NCBI RefSeq assembly: GCF_002776525.5
Contig: NC_045436.1
Location: forward strand, 13,985,243 to 14,049,242
Source of the DNA: Piliocolobus tephrosceles
Lineage: Eukaryota; Chordata; Mammalia; Primates; Cercopithecidae
Direction: 5' to 3'
DNA length: 64,000 nucleotides
The stretch's first letter is position 1. Each line of letters opens with the position of its first letter. Position numbers and translations under genes: made by a program. The notes under the pieces are model-generated. The model had not been told where the DNA came from. It made no database searches and saw only the letters and a program-made list of their open reading frames with translations. Shown one piece after another: positions 24,502 to 35,595 of the stretch.

Positions 24502-25441
24502 ATGAAGATTATTAAAACTGAAAATGAAAGCATGGAATGCCCTAAAACAGCTGAAGCAGTGGGAGTGACAAAATCCAACTAGAATGTGTCAAAGATGATA
24601 TGTTCGTATTGCAGGGTTGGTGATGGGCAGAAGTCAAGGAAGCAGGAGCTAGGACACTGTGGCCATAATGAAGGTGAGATAGGTTAGGATAGAGAAAATA
24701 TTTTCTAAAACACCCCATTCTCCCTGCTACAGACAAACACAGGAATGAAGAGGCATTACGTATTTGTGACAGGTAACCAAAAACCTTGATGTTTTCAATA
24801 AATACTTTTCTTGTAGCCTGTTTTATTCTCAGAAGGTGCAGGAAGCAGCTCTCAGATTAATACTAGCAAGGGATGCACCAGGGATGAATTAATCATTTTG
24901 GCAGAAATCAGCTAGGTTGTTGTGAGTGATCTCTTCTGGGAAGCCTGTGTAGAGATAGTAACAATAGTCTACACAGCTACCATCTAAGCATATCTGGATA
25001 TTATGGCTGATGAACCAGTAGAAAGGTGTCAGAGATGCAGTTGAGGACATTGTGCAGTGAGGTCATCCATGAGGTGGCAAGGATCAGGGCCGGCAGGGAT
25101 GTCAGAATTCAGTCTTCAGAGACTGGACCCACATGGGAAAATTTTGAAAAGGAAAGTTGCACAAATATAGCACATGCGCAGTGCTGAAGGAAGATAACTT
25201 GAAGTAGAACAAACAGAAGAAAGTGTGAGAGAGAAGGCTGGACAGTCAAGCAAAGGGCAGATCAAAATGGAAGTTATGAGCCTGAAATTCATTCTGAGGT
25301 GTAGAAAACCTCTTGAAACTGTATTGCTAACACGAATGATATGGTAAAGTTAGTATTTTGAAATGTCATTCTGGCTGCCAAGAGATGTAATTAAGAGCTA
25401 AGAGATTAAAGGTGAGCCAGACTGGCAGCCACAGAGCTGTT
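24502..25441. other. Unassigned DNA, possibly ancient repeat
   Basis: About 940 bp between two Alus. Blocks such as 'tgaaatgtcattctggctgc' and 'ctgaaattcattctgaggtg' in the right-hand part resemble the purine-rich unnamed old mammalian repeat suspected elsewhere in the window. No gene is evident. Confidence 0.3.
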
Positions 25442-25458
25442 AAAAGAATCTAGGTATC

Positions 25459-25751
25459 AGCCAGGCGCAGTGGGTCACGCCTGTAACCCCAGCAGTTTGG
25501 GAGGCTGAGGTGAGTGGATCATCTGAGGTCAGGAGTTCGAGACCAGCCTGGCCAACATGGTGAAACCCTGTCTCTACTAAGTACAAAAAATTAGCTGGGT
25601 GTGGTGGCACATGCATGTAATACCAGCTACTTAGGAGGTTGAGGCAGGAGAATCGCTTGAACCCAGGAGGCAGAAGTTGCAGTGAGCTAAGATTGCACTC
25701 CAGCCTGGGCAACAAGAGGGACAACTCCATCTCAAAAAAAAATAAATAAAT
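25459..25751 (+). mobile_element. Alu SINE (AluS type)
   Basis: Sense Alu with an AAAT-repeat tail and a perfect 17-bp target-site duplication AAAAGAATCTAGGTATC at 25442-25458 and 25752-25768. About ten bases have been lost near the end of the right monomer (before 'cactccagcctgggcaac'). The 96-codon antisense frame is an Alu artefact. Confidence 0.97.
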
Positions 25752-25768
25752 AAAAGAATCTAGGTATC

Positions 25769-26409
25769 TCTTTTACAATACTGTAACTAAAGTTCCTTAT
25801 AATAGGTCAAAAATGCAAAAATAATGTTATTATTCACCTTGATATTCTATTTCCTGAATATTTTAGTGGAATGTCACATAGGAATAGAATTTAGCCATTC
25901 GATGAGACTGCTCATCAGTGGAAACTACCTGTGATTCATCTTAACTTTATTCCATGATTTAATATTTTCTAGACATGAACTTTTCCAATGGAACAAAAGC
26001 TAAGAAATATAAAATATAATGGAATGAAAGCAGTTAGCAGGCAAGCTTAGCATTTACTGAAAGCCTAGTAAGACATGGACAGAAAGAAATAAGATGTGGG
26101 AATAAATCATTTATTTGGTAGATAGACTCTTGAGTATCATCCTGGCTCCTCTTGCAATCTAATGTTGTAAAAGTTGGGTGGCACACAACCCTGGGTTCCC
26201 AGGCCTGGCGGTGACCTCATTTGGGGGTGTTTGGATGAGTGACCATGGAGCGCATATGAGTCACAGGGAGGCCCTGGGCAGAAGGGTCCACTGATTTGTA
26301 TTCTGAACTCACCTGGATCTTTTGCACAAAGCGTTTGCTAATCTGATTCCTCATTTTCTCCCAACTTTAACCCAGATTGGCCTTTGTGTTTAAATCAATT
26401 TTACAGTCC
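25769..26409. other. Unassigned DNA with a GC-richer patch
   Basis: Unique-looking sequence. Bases 26165-26310 are clearly GC-richer than their surroundings and hold a TGACCTCA half-site, an AP-1-like ATGAGTCAC and several paired GGC/GCC runs. No exon boundaries with consistent frame were found. A regulatory role is possible but unproven. Confidence 0.35.
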
Positions 26410-26570
26410 TAGAATTGTTTCTGTGCATTTTTTCATTTAATACTATGGGGTAAGGTAAATTAGGCCTGTTTTCTCAATGGGGCTTAAAAAGATTATGTGG
26501 CTTATCCACATTCACATTTCTACTCGTTTGAAAACTTTCATTGGAAAGTCAAGATTGAAACCCAAGTTTG
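26410..26570 (+). repeat. MIR SINE
   Basis: Sense MIR-like order: 'tttttcatttaatactatgg', 'ggtaaggtaaattaggcctg', 'ttttctcaatggggcttaaa' and 'gattatgtggcttatccaca'. A diverged copy. Confidence 0.55.
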
Positions 26571-26682
26571 TTTGGAAATAATATCCAACCATGGTTAATA
26601 AGCTACATTTCAATTGATATTTTATTATTGAGGGTTAAAATAGATATTCTTAAAAACTAACTTTCAGATAGTACTTTGTTTT

Positions 26683-26981
26683 ATTTATTTATTTATTTTG
26701 AGACAGAGTCTCACTCTGTCGCCCAGGCTGGAGTGCAGTGACACAATCTCGCCTCTCTGCAACCTCCACCTCCCGAGTTCAAGCAATTCTCCTGCCTCAG
26801 CCTCCCGAGTAGCTGGGATTACAGCTGCCCGCCACCACACCCAGTTAATTTTTGTATTTTTAGTAGAGATAGAATTTCACCATGTTGGCCAGGCTGGTCT
26901 CGAACTCCTGACCTCAAGTGATCCACCCACTTCAGCCTCCCAAAGTTCTGAGATTACAGGAGTGAGTCACTGTGCCCGGCC
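26683..26981 (-). mobile_element. Alu SINE (AluS type)
   Basis: Antisense Alu with a TTTA-rich tail at left. It is flanked by a target-site duplication, AGATAGTACTTTGTTT starting at 26666 and AGATAGTACCTTATTT starting at 26983. It pairs in inverted orientation with the Alu at 25459. The 96-codon forward frame is the usual Alu pseudo-ORF. Confidence 0.96.
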
Positions 26982-26999
26982 AAGATAGTACCTTATTTT

Positions 27000-28840
27000 C
27001 TAATCTTGCACTACACATGAATGTCTGTATTTATCTTTAAATATTTATGTTCAGAATGATATATAGTGCCAGATATTTCGATTCAAGTTGGGTGATACAT
27101 GTGCAGTACAACCTACTATATAAAAAAAATTAATTGCATAAACTACTCTTATGAGGGGACAAGTGAACTTTCTAGACAATGCATCATTCTTTCCTTTTTT
27201 TAACTTAGCCCTCACTATTTCTCCTTATGTTGCTTGAGTTAGTCACTATACCAAATTATTATTATTATTTTTTAACTTTTATTTTCTTTTCTGTTTGCTC
27301 TAAAAATCTCTAAGCTCCCAAGAAATGCCTTGAATCTCCCCAACAAGCTACATCATTTTCCCTTATTTGCAATAAATGACATCTAAGACATCTTCTATGG
27401 AGAGAATTTATTCTTTCAGTGAACGAAATGTAGATGGCATAATCTGTCTAATCAGTGACACAAAACTGATACACTTCCTTCCTAGAAATGCTTTGCACTC
27501 TCTTATACAATATTCACAGTCTAGAGTTTAAAAAAAATCCCTTTGAACATTTCATATAATTTCCCTATCTTAATCAGGTGAAAGCTTTTCCTTAGAATTT
27601 TAGTTGTCAAATTGAGCATCATCATGTTGTAATTAAGTGGTAATTCAAAATCAGAGGTAATTAAAACAGAAATTCTTCCAATTTCTAGATAAACACGAAG
27701 CATATTGTTATTAATAGAAGTTCCAGTTTCGTTGTGTTTTCTTCTCAGTTTTAGGAGTGAATTACTATCTGGTTTGATAAATGCTAAACTAAATGCAGCA
27801 ACCTCTAAATCTCTGAAAAACGTGTTATCTGCTTGAATCTCCCAGGTAGGCTACCTGATTTTTCAGTGTAGGTATCTGTAATATGTAGCATCTAAGACAT
27901 CATCTACATAAAGAATTTATAGTTTCTCCCAGTGCCAGAAAGCAGGAGGCCTTGGGGTGTTCTAGAGTGAAACCACTCACTCAACATCCGCATTATAACT
28001 CTGAATTCATGGGTGACGATCCTGTGTCTGCTGAACATATTTAAGGAAACTCAAACATTCTAGCTAGTAATTGAACACACACAGGAGAAAAAAATGTTTA
28101 TAAAACTCCTAAAATGCATTATTGCCCAACGGCTGAAGCCGTAACTACAGCCACATATTTTATTGGATGATGCACAATTGGTGTCTAGTTACTTTTATTA
28201 AAAGTCTCCTAAAAAAAAAGTGAAATGTGAAAAAACTTTCCTCTAAAAACTCTGTTTTCTAAAGCGTGCTGGATTTCTGGTTTAAACACTGGACAACGAA
28301 TTCATAAAGGATTTCTTGAGGTTTTAATGGTAAAGTCGTCCAGTCAGGGGTTTCTGAATTTGGCAAAGATTTGCTGTACGTAGTGCAAGCACATTTTCTT
28401 TGGCCAGGTTACAAGCAGTTCTCATGTATAGGGAAATCATCTTCCGGTCCCCCACAGGAGTGTCACCTTCTCACAACATATGTAGCTCTATTCTGCCAAA
28501 ATGGGGGCAGATTTTGAATCTTGGCTTTCAAGAGCTGTTCCATCTGTGGCTCATGATCTTTTCTATAAATTCTCTAACTTCTTTGAAAAGAAGAGTATGT
28601 ATCTTCAGGAGAACTGACGTGCCCCTTGAATATTTAAACAGTACTGATAGCTTTTATTTCAGGAAAATGTGCTAGACTCATTAATTATAAAATGAAAGAA
28701 GAGAAAGAGTAGTCGTCCTTACCTTTTACTGCATACCCTTTTCATGCTCTGAAAGGCAATAGCTGAAACAACGGATTGACTCATTAACTGCTGAAAAGGT
28801 TTATGATTACAGGGGAAACTCAGAGGTAAAGAGTAAGTGG
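27000..28840. other. Unassigned AT-rich stretch
   Basis: About 1.8 kb without confident repeats. Two short segments near 27371-27420 and 27885-27935 share a CATCTAAGACATC core followed by AGAATTTAT in the same order, possibly two relics of one old element. A 91-codon forward frame (28400-28675) has no recognisable domain. Confidence 0.5.
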
Positions 28841-28841
28841 A

Positions 28842-29147
28842 GGCCGGGCATGGTGGCTTACACCTGCAAACCCAGCACTTTGGGAGGCTGAGGCAGGCAG
28901 ATCATCTGAGGTCAGGAGTTCAAGACCAGCCTGGACAACATGGCGAAACCCCGTTTCTACTAAAAATACAAAAATTAGCTGGGCGTGGTGGCAGTCGCCT
29001 GTAATTCCAGCTACTCTGGAGGATGAGGCAGGAGAATTGCTTGAACCTGGGCAGCGGAGGTTGCAGTGAGCTGGGATCATGCCACTGCACTCCAGCCTGG
29101 GTGACAGAGTGAGACTCTGTCTCAAAAAAAAAAAAAAAAAAAAAAAA
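28842..29147 (+). mobile_element. Alu SINE (AluS type)
   Basis: Sense, full length, starting GGCCGGGCATGG and ending in A24. The target duplication GTAAGTGGA lies at 28833-28841 and 29148-29156. The antisense 133-codon frame over this element (28820-29221) is the longest in the window. It reads through inverted Alu sequence and is not a gene. Confidence 0.97.
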
Positions 29148-29689
29148 GTAAGTGGAAAGTGGAGGCGCTGATCTTCTAACACATCATTAGACAACGTGCT
29201 CTGCAGAGAGCACTGCATCAATGATAGGTATATTAGATCAATCTAAATCCATTTTATTTGTAAGTTAATATATCAAAGGCAATCAGGTGCAACAACAAAA
29301 GCAAAATGAAGCTAGTGATCAAAACTTAACTGACTAGTGTAAATTGAAATTGCTTTAATTGGAATCACTCATTTAATCTGGATTGACATTTCTTCAGATA
29401 TTTTCCTCCAGGTAAAGGCTTATTTTACTGAGTGAATGCTTTCCTAACATGATTAGAGTTGCTGCATTTCAGAATCATTTACCTTTCTAACCCTTTTGTG
29501 TTCTTCATCTATAAAACTTAAGGGATAAAATAAAGTTGATTAAATCACTATTCCTAATTTCTAACGCTTTATGAAAATTTTAATTACATGAACTATTCTA
29601 GAGATCAAAGAATAACATTGACTTAAGTGCCATATGAACTTTCTACTTAAAAGAAAAATGTTCATCTGTTACTGTGAAAACCCCCAGTG

Positions 29690-30104
29690 GGCTTACAGTC
29701 TCATGTGGGAATGAGTAGTTATAATAATAAGCAGTGCCAAACAATGCAGAATAATAAACCATAAAGAATCACATTATTTCAGTTCATTTCAAAGGACAAC
29801 CTAATGTTGGGGCACCCTGATTTGGATTGGAAGGTGATTTGGAGAATATGACATATGAATAGAGGCCTGAACAATGAGTAGGACACTGTTAAATGGAGAA
29901 TGGTTAGGTGTGTGTGTGGGGGGAGGGGGGATGGGAATTAAGACAGCATTTAAGAAGGTTCTAGAACAGTGTGGTGCAGAGAAGATGGTGACAAAATGCT
30001 TATTTCACTGGGGCAATATGAAAAGAGAGAGCTATGAAATGAATTTGGGGAGCAAGTCTGAGATCAGATCATAGACAGACTAACAGGTCATAGGACTGGG
30101 TTTC
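29690..30104 (+). repeat. Ancient interspersed repeat, part 1
   Basis: Old purine-rich repeat beginning with 'agtgggcttacagtctcatg' and continuing through 'gaatagaggcctgaacaatg' and 'ggggagcaagtctgagatca'. It appears to resume after the inserted L1 at about 30800, because the next blocks of the same order ('ggatttgaaacaaagaggtg') follow there. Family unnamed. A 66-codon frame is noise. Confidence 0.4.
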
Positions 30105-30798
30105 TTTTCTTTTTTTTTTAATACTTTAAGTTCTAGGGTACATGTGCATAACGTGCAGGTTCGTTACATATGTATACTTGTGCCATGTTGGTGTGCTGCA
30201 CCCATCAACTCGTCAGCACCCATCAACACGTCATTTACCTCAGGTATAACTCCCAATGCAATCCCTCCCCCTGCCCCCTCCCCATAATAGGCCTCGGTGT
30301 GTGATGTTTCCCTTCCCGAGTCCAAGCGATCTCATTGTTCAGTTCCCACCTATGAGTGAGAACATGTGGTGTTTGGTTTTCTGTTCTTGTGATAGTTTGC
30401 TGAGAATGATGGTTTCCAGCTGCATCCCTGTCCCTACAAACGACACAAACTCATCCTTTTTTATGGCTGCATAGTATTCCATGGTGTATATGTGCCACAT
30501 TTTCTTAATCCAGTCTGTCACTGATGGACATTTGGGTTGGTTCCAAGTCTTTGCTATTGTGAATAGTGCCACAATGAACATACGTGTGCATGTGTCTTTA
30601 TAGCAGCATGATTTGTAATCCTTTGCGTATATATCCAGTAATGGGATGGCTGGGTCATATGGTACTTCTAGTTCTAGATCCTTGAGGAATCGCCATACTG
30701 TTTTCCATAATGGTTGAACTAGTTTACAATCCCACCAACAGTGTAAAAGTGTTCCTATTTCTCCACATCCTCTCCAGCACCTGTTGTCTCCTGACGTT
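30105..30798 (-). mobile_element. L1PA-type LINE-1, 5'-truncated, antisense
   Basis: Young primate L1 lying in reverse. The T-rich tail is at 30105-30119, then come the inverted 3' UTR (G-rich tract seen as CCCCCTGCCCCCTCC near 30270) and the last part of ORF2. The antisense 80-codon frame at 30339-30581 is the ORF2 C-terminal tail, with the 'MEYYAAIKKDEF' signature. The element breaks off inside ORF2 at about 30798, so there is no reverse transcriptase or endonuclease. It interrupts an older repeat. Confidence 0.95.
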
Positions 30799-31320
30799 TC
30801 TATTTTAAGAGTAGCAGGGAGTCTCTAAAGGATTTGAAACAAAGAGGTGACATAAAGAGTATAAAAATACATTAGATTGAAGAAATAAATTCTAATATTT
30901 AATAGGACAGTAGGGAAATTATAGTTAACAATTATTTATTACATATTTCACAATATTTAGAAGACTTGTAATGTGAACACAAAGAGAAGAGAAACATTTG
31001 AGGCAATGGATATACTAATTATCTTGATTTGATCTTTACAGGTTGTATCCACATATCGAAATATCACATGTAGCCACAAAATATGTACAACTACAATGTA
31101 TCAATAAAAATAAATTCTTAAGAGATTCCCTCCACTGTTTTTGGTGGAGAATAAACTTGATATGGTCAAGGCAAGAAAAGAGTCCAAGTAAAATGGTGGT
31201 TTGGTCTAGTATAATGCCAGTGATAATAAAGAAAAGTGGGAGAGGTCAAACTGTTTGCATGTGATTTGAAGATGAACTTTACATTGATAGGGAGGAAAGT
31301 AGTGTGCTAAGAATGGCTAC
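30799..31320 (+). repeat. Ancient interspersed repeat, part 2
   Basis: Continuation of the old purine-rich repeat after the L1 insertion: 'gcagggagtctctaaaggat' and 'ttgaaacaaagaggtgacat', later 'aatggtggtttggtctagta' and 'ggagaggtcaaactg'. A further piece follows the Alu, at about 31608-31760. Confidence in family and edges is low. Confidence 0.35.
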
Positions 31321-31327
31321 CAGGCGG

Positions 31328-31605
31328 TCAGGCGCGGTGACTCACACCTATGGGGCTGAGGTGGGTGGATCATCTGAGGTCAGGAGTTCGAGACCAGCCT
31401 GACCAACATGGAAAAACCCTGTCTCTACTAAAAATACAAAAGTTAGCTGGGCCTGATGGTGTGCGCCTGTAACCCTAGCTATTCGGGATGCTGAGGCAGG
31501 AGAATCACTTGAACCCAGGAGGCAGAGGTTGCAGTGAGCCAAGATTGTGCCACTGCACTCCAGCCTGGGCAAGTGTGAAACATTGTATCAAAAAGAAAAA
31601 AAAAA
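31328..31605 (+). mobile_element. Alu SINE with 5' internal deletion
   Basis: Sense Alu in which 'ctcacacctatggggctgag' shows loss of about 25 bases that normally include AATCCCAGCACTTTGG. The rest of both monomers is present, ending in an AAAAAG-type tail. AAGAATG just outside each end is the likely target duplication. Confidence 0.93.
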
Positions 31606-31984
31606 AGAATGTCTTTGGGCTGATTCACTAGAAGAATGGAGTTATTGGAGAAGGTTAAAGAAAATTTAATATGGATGTGCAAATAAAATAATTCAGTTCA
31701 GGATATATTAACTTTGAGATGTATACCAGATATCCAAATCAATGTGTCAAGGAGGTACTTGGCTATCAATTCTGATGTTTTTATTATATTTTTGAAACAG
31801 TGAGTTTCGTACTTCATTGAGGATATATATTTTATCTTTGGATATGAAGGATGAGTTCTATACTGCAAAGATATTTATCCTGTTTAGAATGAAAACAATT
31901 TTCCCCAAATCTTGTATTCTTATTTTCTTAATTTTTATTTGGAAAAGAAGCCTATCACATGACATATGTTATCTATAAAAGTGA

Positions 31985-32462
31985 GCCAAATATACTGCTA
32001 AAATCATAGCCACAAAGTAGAAACAAGCCAAATGTCCACCACCCGATGCATGAATAATCAAAACGTGGTATATCCATACAATGAAATAACATTCAAGCAT
32101 AAGGAAGAATGAAGTACTGATACATGCTGCAACATGGGCACGTCTTGAAAACATTTCGCTAAATGAAAGAAGTCAGCCATGAAAGCATGTGTGTAGCATG
32201 ATTCCCTTTATATGAAATACCCGGCATAGGCAAATCCTCAGAGACAAAGCAGATGAGTCATTGCTAGGTACTCTAGGGAGGCAGGAAATGTGGCAGGGCT
32301 GCTTAATGGGTACACAATTTTCTTTTGGGATGACGAAAACGTTCTGGAATTAGATAGTGGTGATGGTTATACAATATCATGAATGCACCAATTACATTGA
32401 ATTGTACACTTGAAAATGGTGACGTTTACGTCTGTGTATTTTACCTCAATACAAAAGGGACC
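31985..32462 (+). mobile_element. Old L1 (L1M) 3' end
   Basis: Sense 3' end of an older LINE-1: 'caagccaaatgtccaccacc', 'cgtggtatatccatacaatg', 'aatgaagtactgatacatgc', 'tctggaattagatagtggtg', 'attgaattgtacacttgaaa' and a final 'tttacctcaatacaaaa'. This is the distal ORF2 plus 3' UTR of an L1M-class element. An antisense 61-codon frame is fortuitous. Confidence 0.85.
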
Positions 32463-33149
32463 AAATAATATTTTATCTGATCTTGTTACTTATTGACTAA
32501 AACAGCATTTCCAAAATCATGTTTCTGATAACTGCATAAAAAGTACTCCGAAAATAAATCTGATAACACTAACCGCAGGACTTCCCAAAGATGTTGTTAT
32601 AATCTGTCAATATCATGAGTAGTTTAGGATTTAAAGCATTGAACATTTTTCACTGGAGAGTAAAAACAAATTTAAAGTAAATTACTTACTTTGGATATAT
32701 AGAAGACTTTTTGTTTTGTTTTGTTTTGTTGTCTTTTAAAAAAGTCTGTTTTCTGATAGTAGATCTAATTCCATAAGAAATCACTGTTATTACTCAGTTT
32801 ATTATTGGGATACACACAATGTTCTAATTCCACATTGTTAAATAAAGAGCCTATTAAATAATCTGGGGTTATTCTTTATGATTGTATTTTTTCCCTAGAT
32901 AAACAGTATTTAATGAGGGTCTATCCATAAGTGGAAAATAAAATTAATTTTCATTGGTCCTTCAGTGGGCCTATGCTTATTTAAAACGTCAAAATTTTAA
33001 TAAATTAGTCAGAAGAATCTGATTAATAAAAATAATATTACCATTAAAAGACAAAATACTTGATGGCAATCACAGGATGGAAACTAATTTTATGAGTTCA
33101 TTGATGTTAATGCAGAAGGGAAAGATTAATTTTTAAAAACGCATTTCTG
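32463..33149. other. AT-rich stretch, nothing identified
   Basis: About 690 bp of AT-rich unique-looking DNA. It contains a (TTTTG)4 pentanucleotide run at 32708-32729. No gene or repeat family is recognised. Confidence 0.6.
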
Positions 33150-33451
33150 GGCTGGGCACAATGGCTCAGGTCTATAATCCCAGCACTTTGGGAGCACAAG
33201 GCAGGTGAATCATAAGGTCAGGAGTTCGAGACCAGCCTGGCCAATATGGTGAAACTACATCTCTACTAAAAATATAAAAATTAGCCGGGTGTGGTGGCAG
33301 GCGCTTGTGGTCCCAGCTACTCAGGAGGCTGAGGCAGGAGAATCGCTTGAACCTGGGAGGTTGAGGTTGCAGCTAGCCAAGATCGTGCCACTGCTCTCCA
33401 GCCTGGGCGACAGGAGAGTGAGGCTCCATTAAAAAAAAAAAAAAAAAAAAA
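33150..33451 (+). mobile_element. Alu SINE (AluS type), host of a second Alu
   Basis: Sense Alu starting GGCTGGGCACAATGG and ending in an A22 tail, immediately followed by another sense Alu. Its likely right-hand target duplication (ATCTGG, echoing TTTCTGG on the left) is found only after the second Alu. The second element therefore inserted into this tail. Confidence 0.95.
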
Positions 33452-33748
33452 AGGCCGGGCACGGTGGCTCAAGCCTGTAATCCCAGCACTTTGGGAGGCC
33501 GAGACGGGCGGATCACAAGGTCAGGAGATCGAGATCATCCTGGCGAACACGGTGAAACCCCGTCTCTACTAAAAAATACAAAAAACTAGCCTGGTGAGGT
33601 GGCGGGCACCTGTAGTCCCAGCCACTCGGGAGGCTGAGGCAGGAGAATGGCGTGAACCTGGGAGGCGGAGCTTGCAGTGAGCTGAGATCCGGCCACTGCA
33701 CTCCAGCCGGGGCGACAGAGCGAGACTCCGTTTCAAAAAAAAAAAAAA
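33452..33748 (+). mobile_element. AluY SINE with Old World monkey-like variants
   Basis: Sense, full-length and little diverged. It combines AluY markers (GGAGAATGGCGTGAAC, GGAGCTTGCAGTGAGC) with CTCAAGCCTG, GGCCGAGACGGGCGG, a six-A ACTAAAAAATAC run, AAACTAGCC, a GTGAGGTGGCGGGC right arm and GAGATCCGGCCACTGC. I recall this combination from cercopithecoid AluY lineages, not from human Ya or Yb. It sits in the tail of the older Alu at 33150. Antisense pseudo-ORFs of 69 and 87 codons occur. Confidence 0.95.
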
Positions 33749-33849
33749 TCTGGAAATGGAGATAGCTCTGAAACACATTTCAAAAATAATTGAAAATATA
33801 TTGAAAGGCAGTTACTGTTAATGAAAAAACTCTGGCAGCATCTATTTTT

Positions 33850-34095
33850 TAACAACTTTATAGATATATATTTTATATATAACATTCACCCACTTAACGT
33901 TTACAATTCAATGGTTTTTAGAACACAGGCAGCGTTGTGAAAACATTACCACAATCTAATTTTAGAACATTTTGATTACTCCAGAAAAAAACCTTCTGCC
34001 TATTAGCAGTCATTCCCCATTTCCCTTCCCTCTCTCCCAGTCCCACACAACCACTAATCAATCTAGTTTCTGTCTCTATAGGTTGGCTGCGTCTA
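33850..34095 (-). repeat. Old L1 fragment, antisense
   Basis: Blocks 'ttacaattcaatggttttta', 'cagcgttgtgaaaacattac', 'cacaatctaattttagaaca', 'cagtcattccccatttccct' and 'actaatcaatctagtttctg' match the inverted 3' portion of ancient L1 elements that carry the 'caattcagtggtttttag' motif. Non-coding. Confidence 0.6.
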
Positions 34096-34850
34096 CTTTA
34101 ATCCATTTTGTTTCTTATTTCTGTTTTTCTTAGTGTTGAATTAGACCCTCACCCTGGGGGTTGCGGGGAAAGAAAAAGCAATCATCTGCGCTTGCCCTTG
34201 AGACATGCATTCTCACGTGCGGCCAGTTGCACAGATACTCCTATGTTCTTGTTCTGTTTTGTTTACCCACTGGGAATCATTTTCCCATAATTGCTTTAAT
34301 CGAATGCCTTTTTATAATATTCACAAATACTATTTTGTCTGTCTAGAAGTGAATATTTAGATTAGGACATTTAAATCCTTTGATGTACTTTATTGATTTC
34401 AGTCAGAATTTAAATACATTTCATAATAAATATAGCAATACTCGATAAAAGACTAGCAAGCTGACGCTACATATAGTGAATTTACCCCTATGGCTTCAAT
34501 ATTTGACATACGGTGAATGTTAGTGCTAGTCTAAATGTTGTTGAGTGAGTGAATGAAAGAATAAATAAATAAATAAAAGAGTGAATAAAAATGTGGCAAA
34601 CATGTTATATGAGCAATGGAGCAATGTATTATTAATACCAGTTATACATGTTCTTGGCTGAATTTCTTTGGTGGTTGTTGATAATATTAAGTGGCATCCC
34701 TGCACCATATTAAAAACTTAGCAAACTGTCATAAAATGCATACTAAGTGTCAAGTGAGCATAGAATGACCAAGGGAATTCAAAGCACACTAGACGAGAAT
34801 ACTTGCATCTGAAGAACTCCTCATCTTTTGCAGACATTGAAAGCCTACTA
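34096..34850. other. Unassigned DNA
   Basis: About 750 bp without confident features. It holds an (AAAT)n run near 34560-34577 and short overlapping 60-codon frames. No splice or RNA-gene evidence. Confidence 0.55.
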
Positions 34851-34851
34851 T

Positions 34852-35154
34852 GGCCAGGCACAGTGGCTCTCGCCTGTAATCCCAGGACTTTGGGAAACTG
34901 AGGTGGCTGGATCAACTGAGGTCAAGGGTGCAAGACCAGCCTGATCAGCATAGTGAAACCCCATTTCTATTGAAAATACAAAATTAGCCAGGTGTGGTGG
35001 TGCATGCTTGTAATCCTAGCTACTTAGGAGGCTGAGGCAGGAGAATTGCTTGAACCTGGGAAGCAAGAGCAAGGGTTGCAGTAAGCCATGATCATGCCAT
35101 TGCACTCCAGCCTGGGCAACAAGAGCGAAACTCAATCTCAAAGAAAAAAAAAAA
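34852..35154 (+). mobile_element. Alu SINE (older, AluS or AluJ)
   Basis: Sense dimeric Alu beginning GGCCAGGCACAGTGG and ending in an A-rich tail at 35154. It is more diverged than most neighbours, with an 'agcaag' insertion near 35064-35072. Confidence 0.93.
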
Positions 35155-35580
35155 GAGCTTATTATTTGGCTGGTAAGAAACTGTTGATGATATTTATCAT
35201 GTTCGTAGACTAGAAATGGTCAATTAATTTAGATTTTATGATTTTTATTTTTACTTTTTTGTCAATGGAGAGACATGAATCAGGTGAGTTTTATTACTTT
35301 ACAAAACTTTTAGTATATTATTAATTATTAAATTATCAATGTCTGAATAATTATATCCTACATTTTGAAATCTGTTAGTTAACTATTTAATTGTGGCAAA
35401 ATAGATTAAAAACAATTGAATAAAAGTGTGTAGCTTTTGTGGGTCAATGTCTATTTGAAATATTGGTAGAAGGATACCTGCTATATTTTAATAGAAATAC
35501 AGTATTACATTATAGTAACACTGTCACATCATTCAACACATATTTATGGAGATCATATTGTATGCAGCAGTGTAGCCATT
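35155..35580. other. AT-rich stretch, nothing identified
   Basis: About 430 bp of AT-rich sequence between two Alus with no recognisable family or gene. Confidence 0.6.
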
Positions 35581-35595
35581 AACACTTTTGCACTA

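Noticed and set aside
28820..29221. Antisense 133-codon open frame, longest in the window
   Set aside because: It reads through an inverted Alu for almost its whole length and contains the usual Alu pseudo-peptide patterns. There is no independent coding sequence.
30339..30581. L1 ORF2 C-terminal frame as a functional gene
   Set aside because: Only the last 80 codons remain in a 5'-truncated element; the endonuclease and reverse transcriptase are absent.
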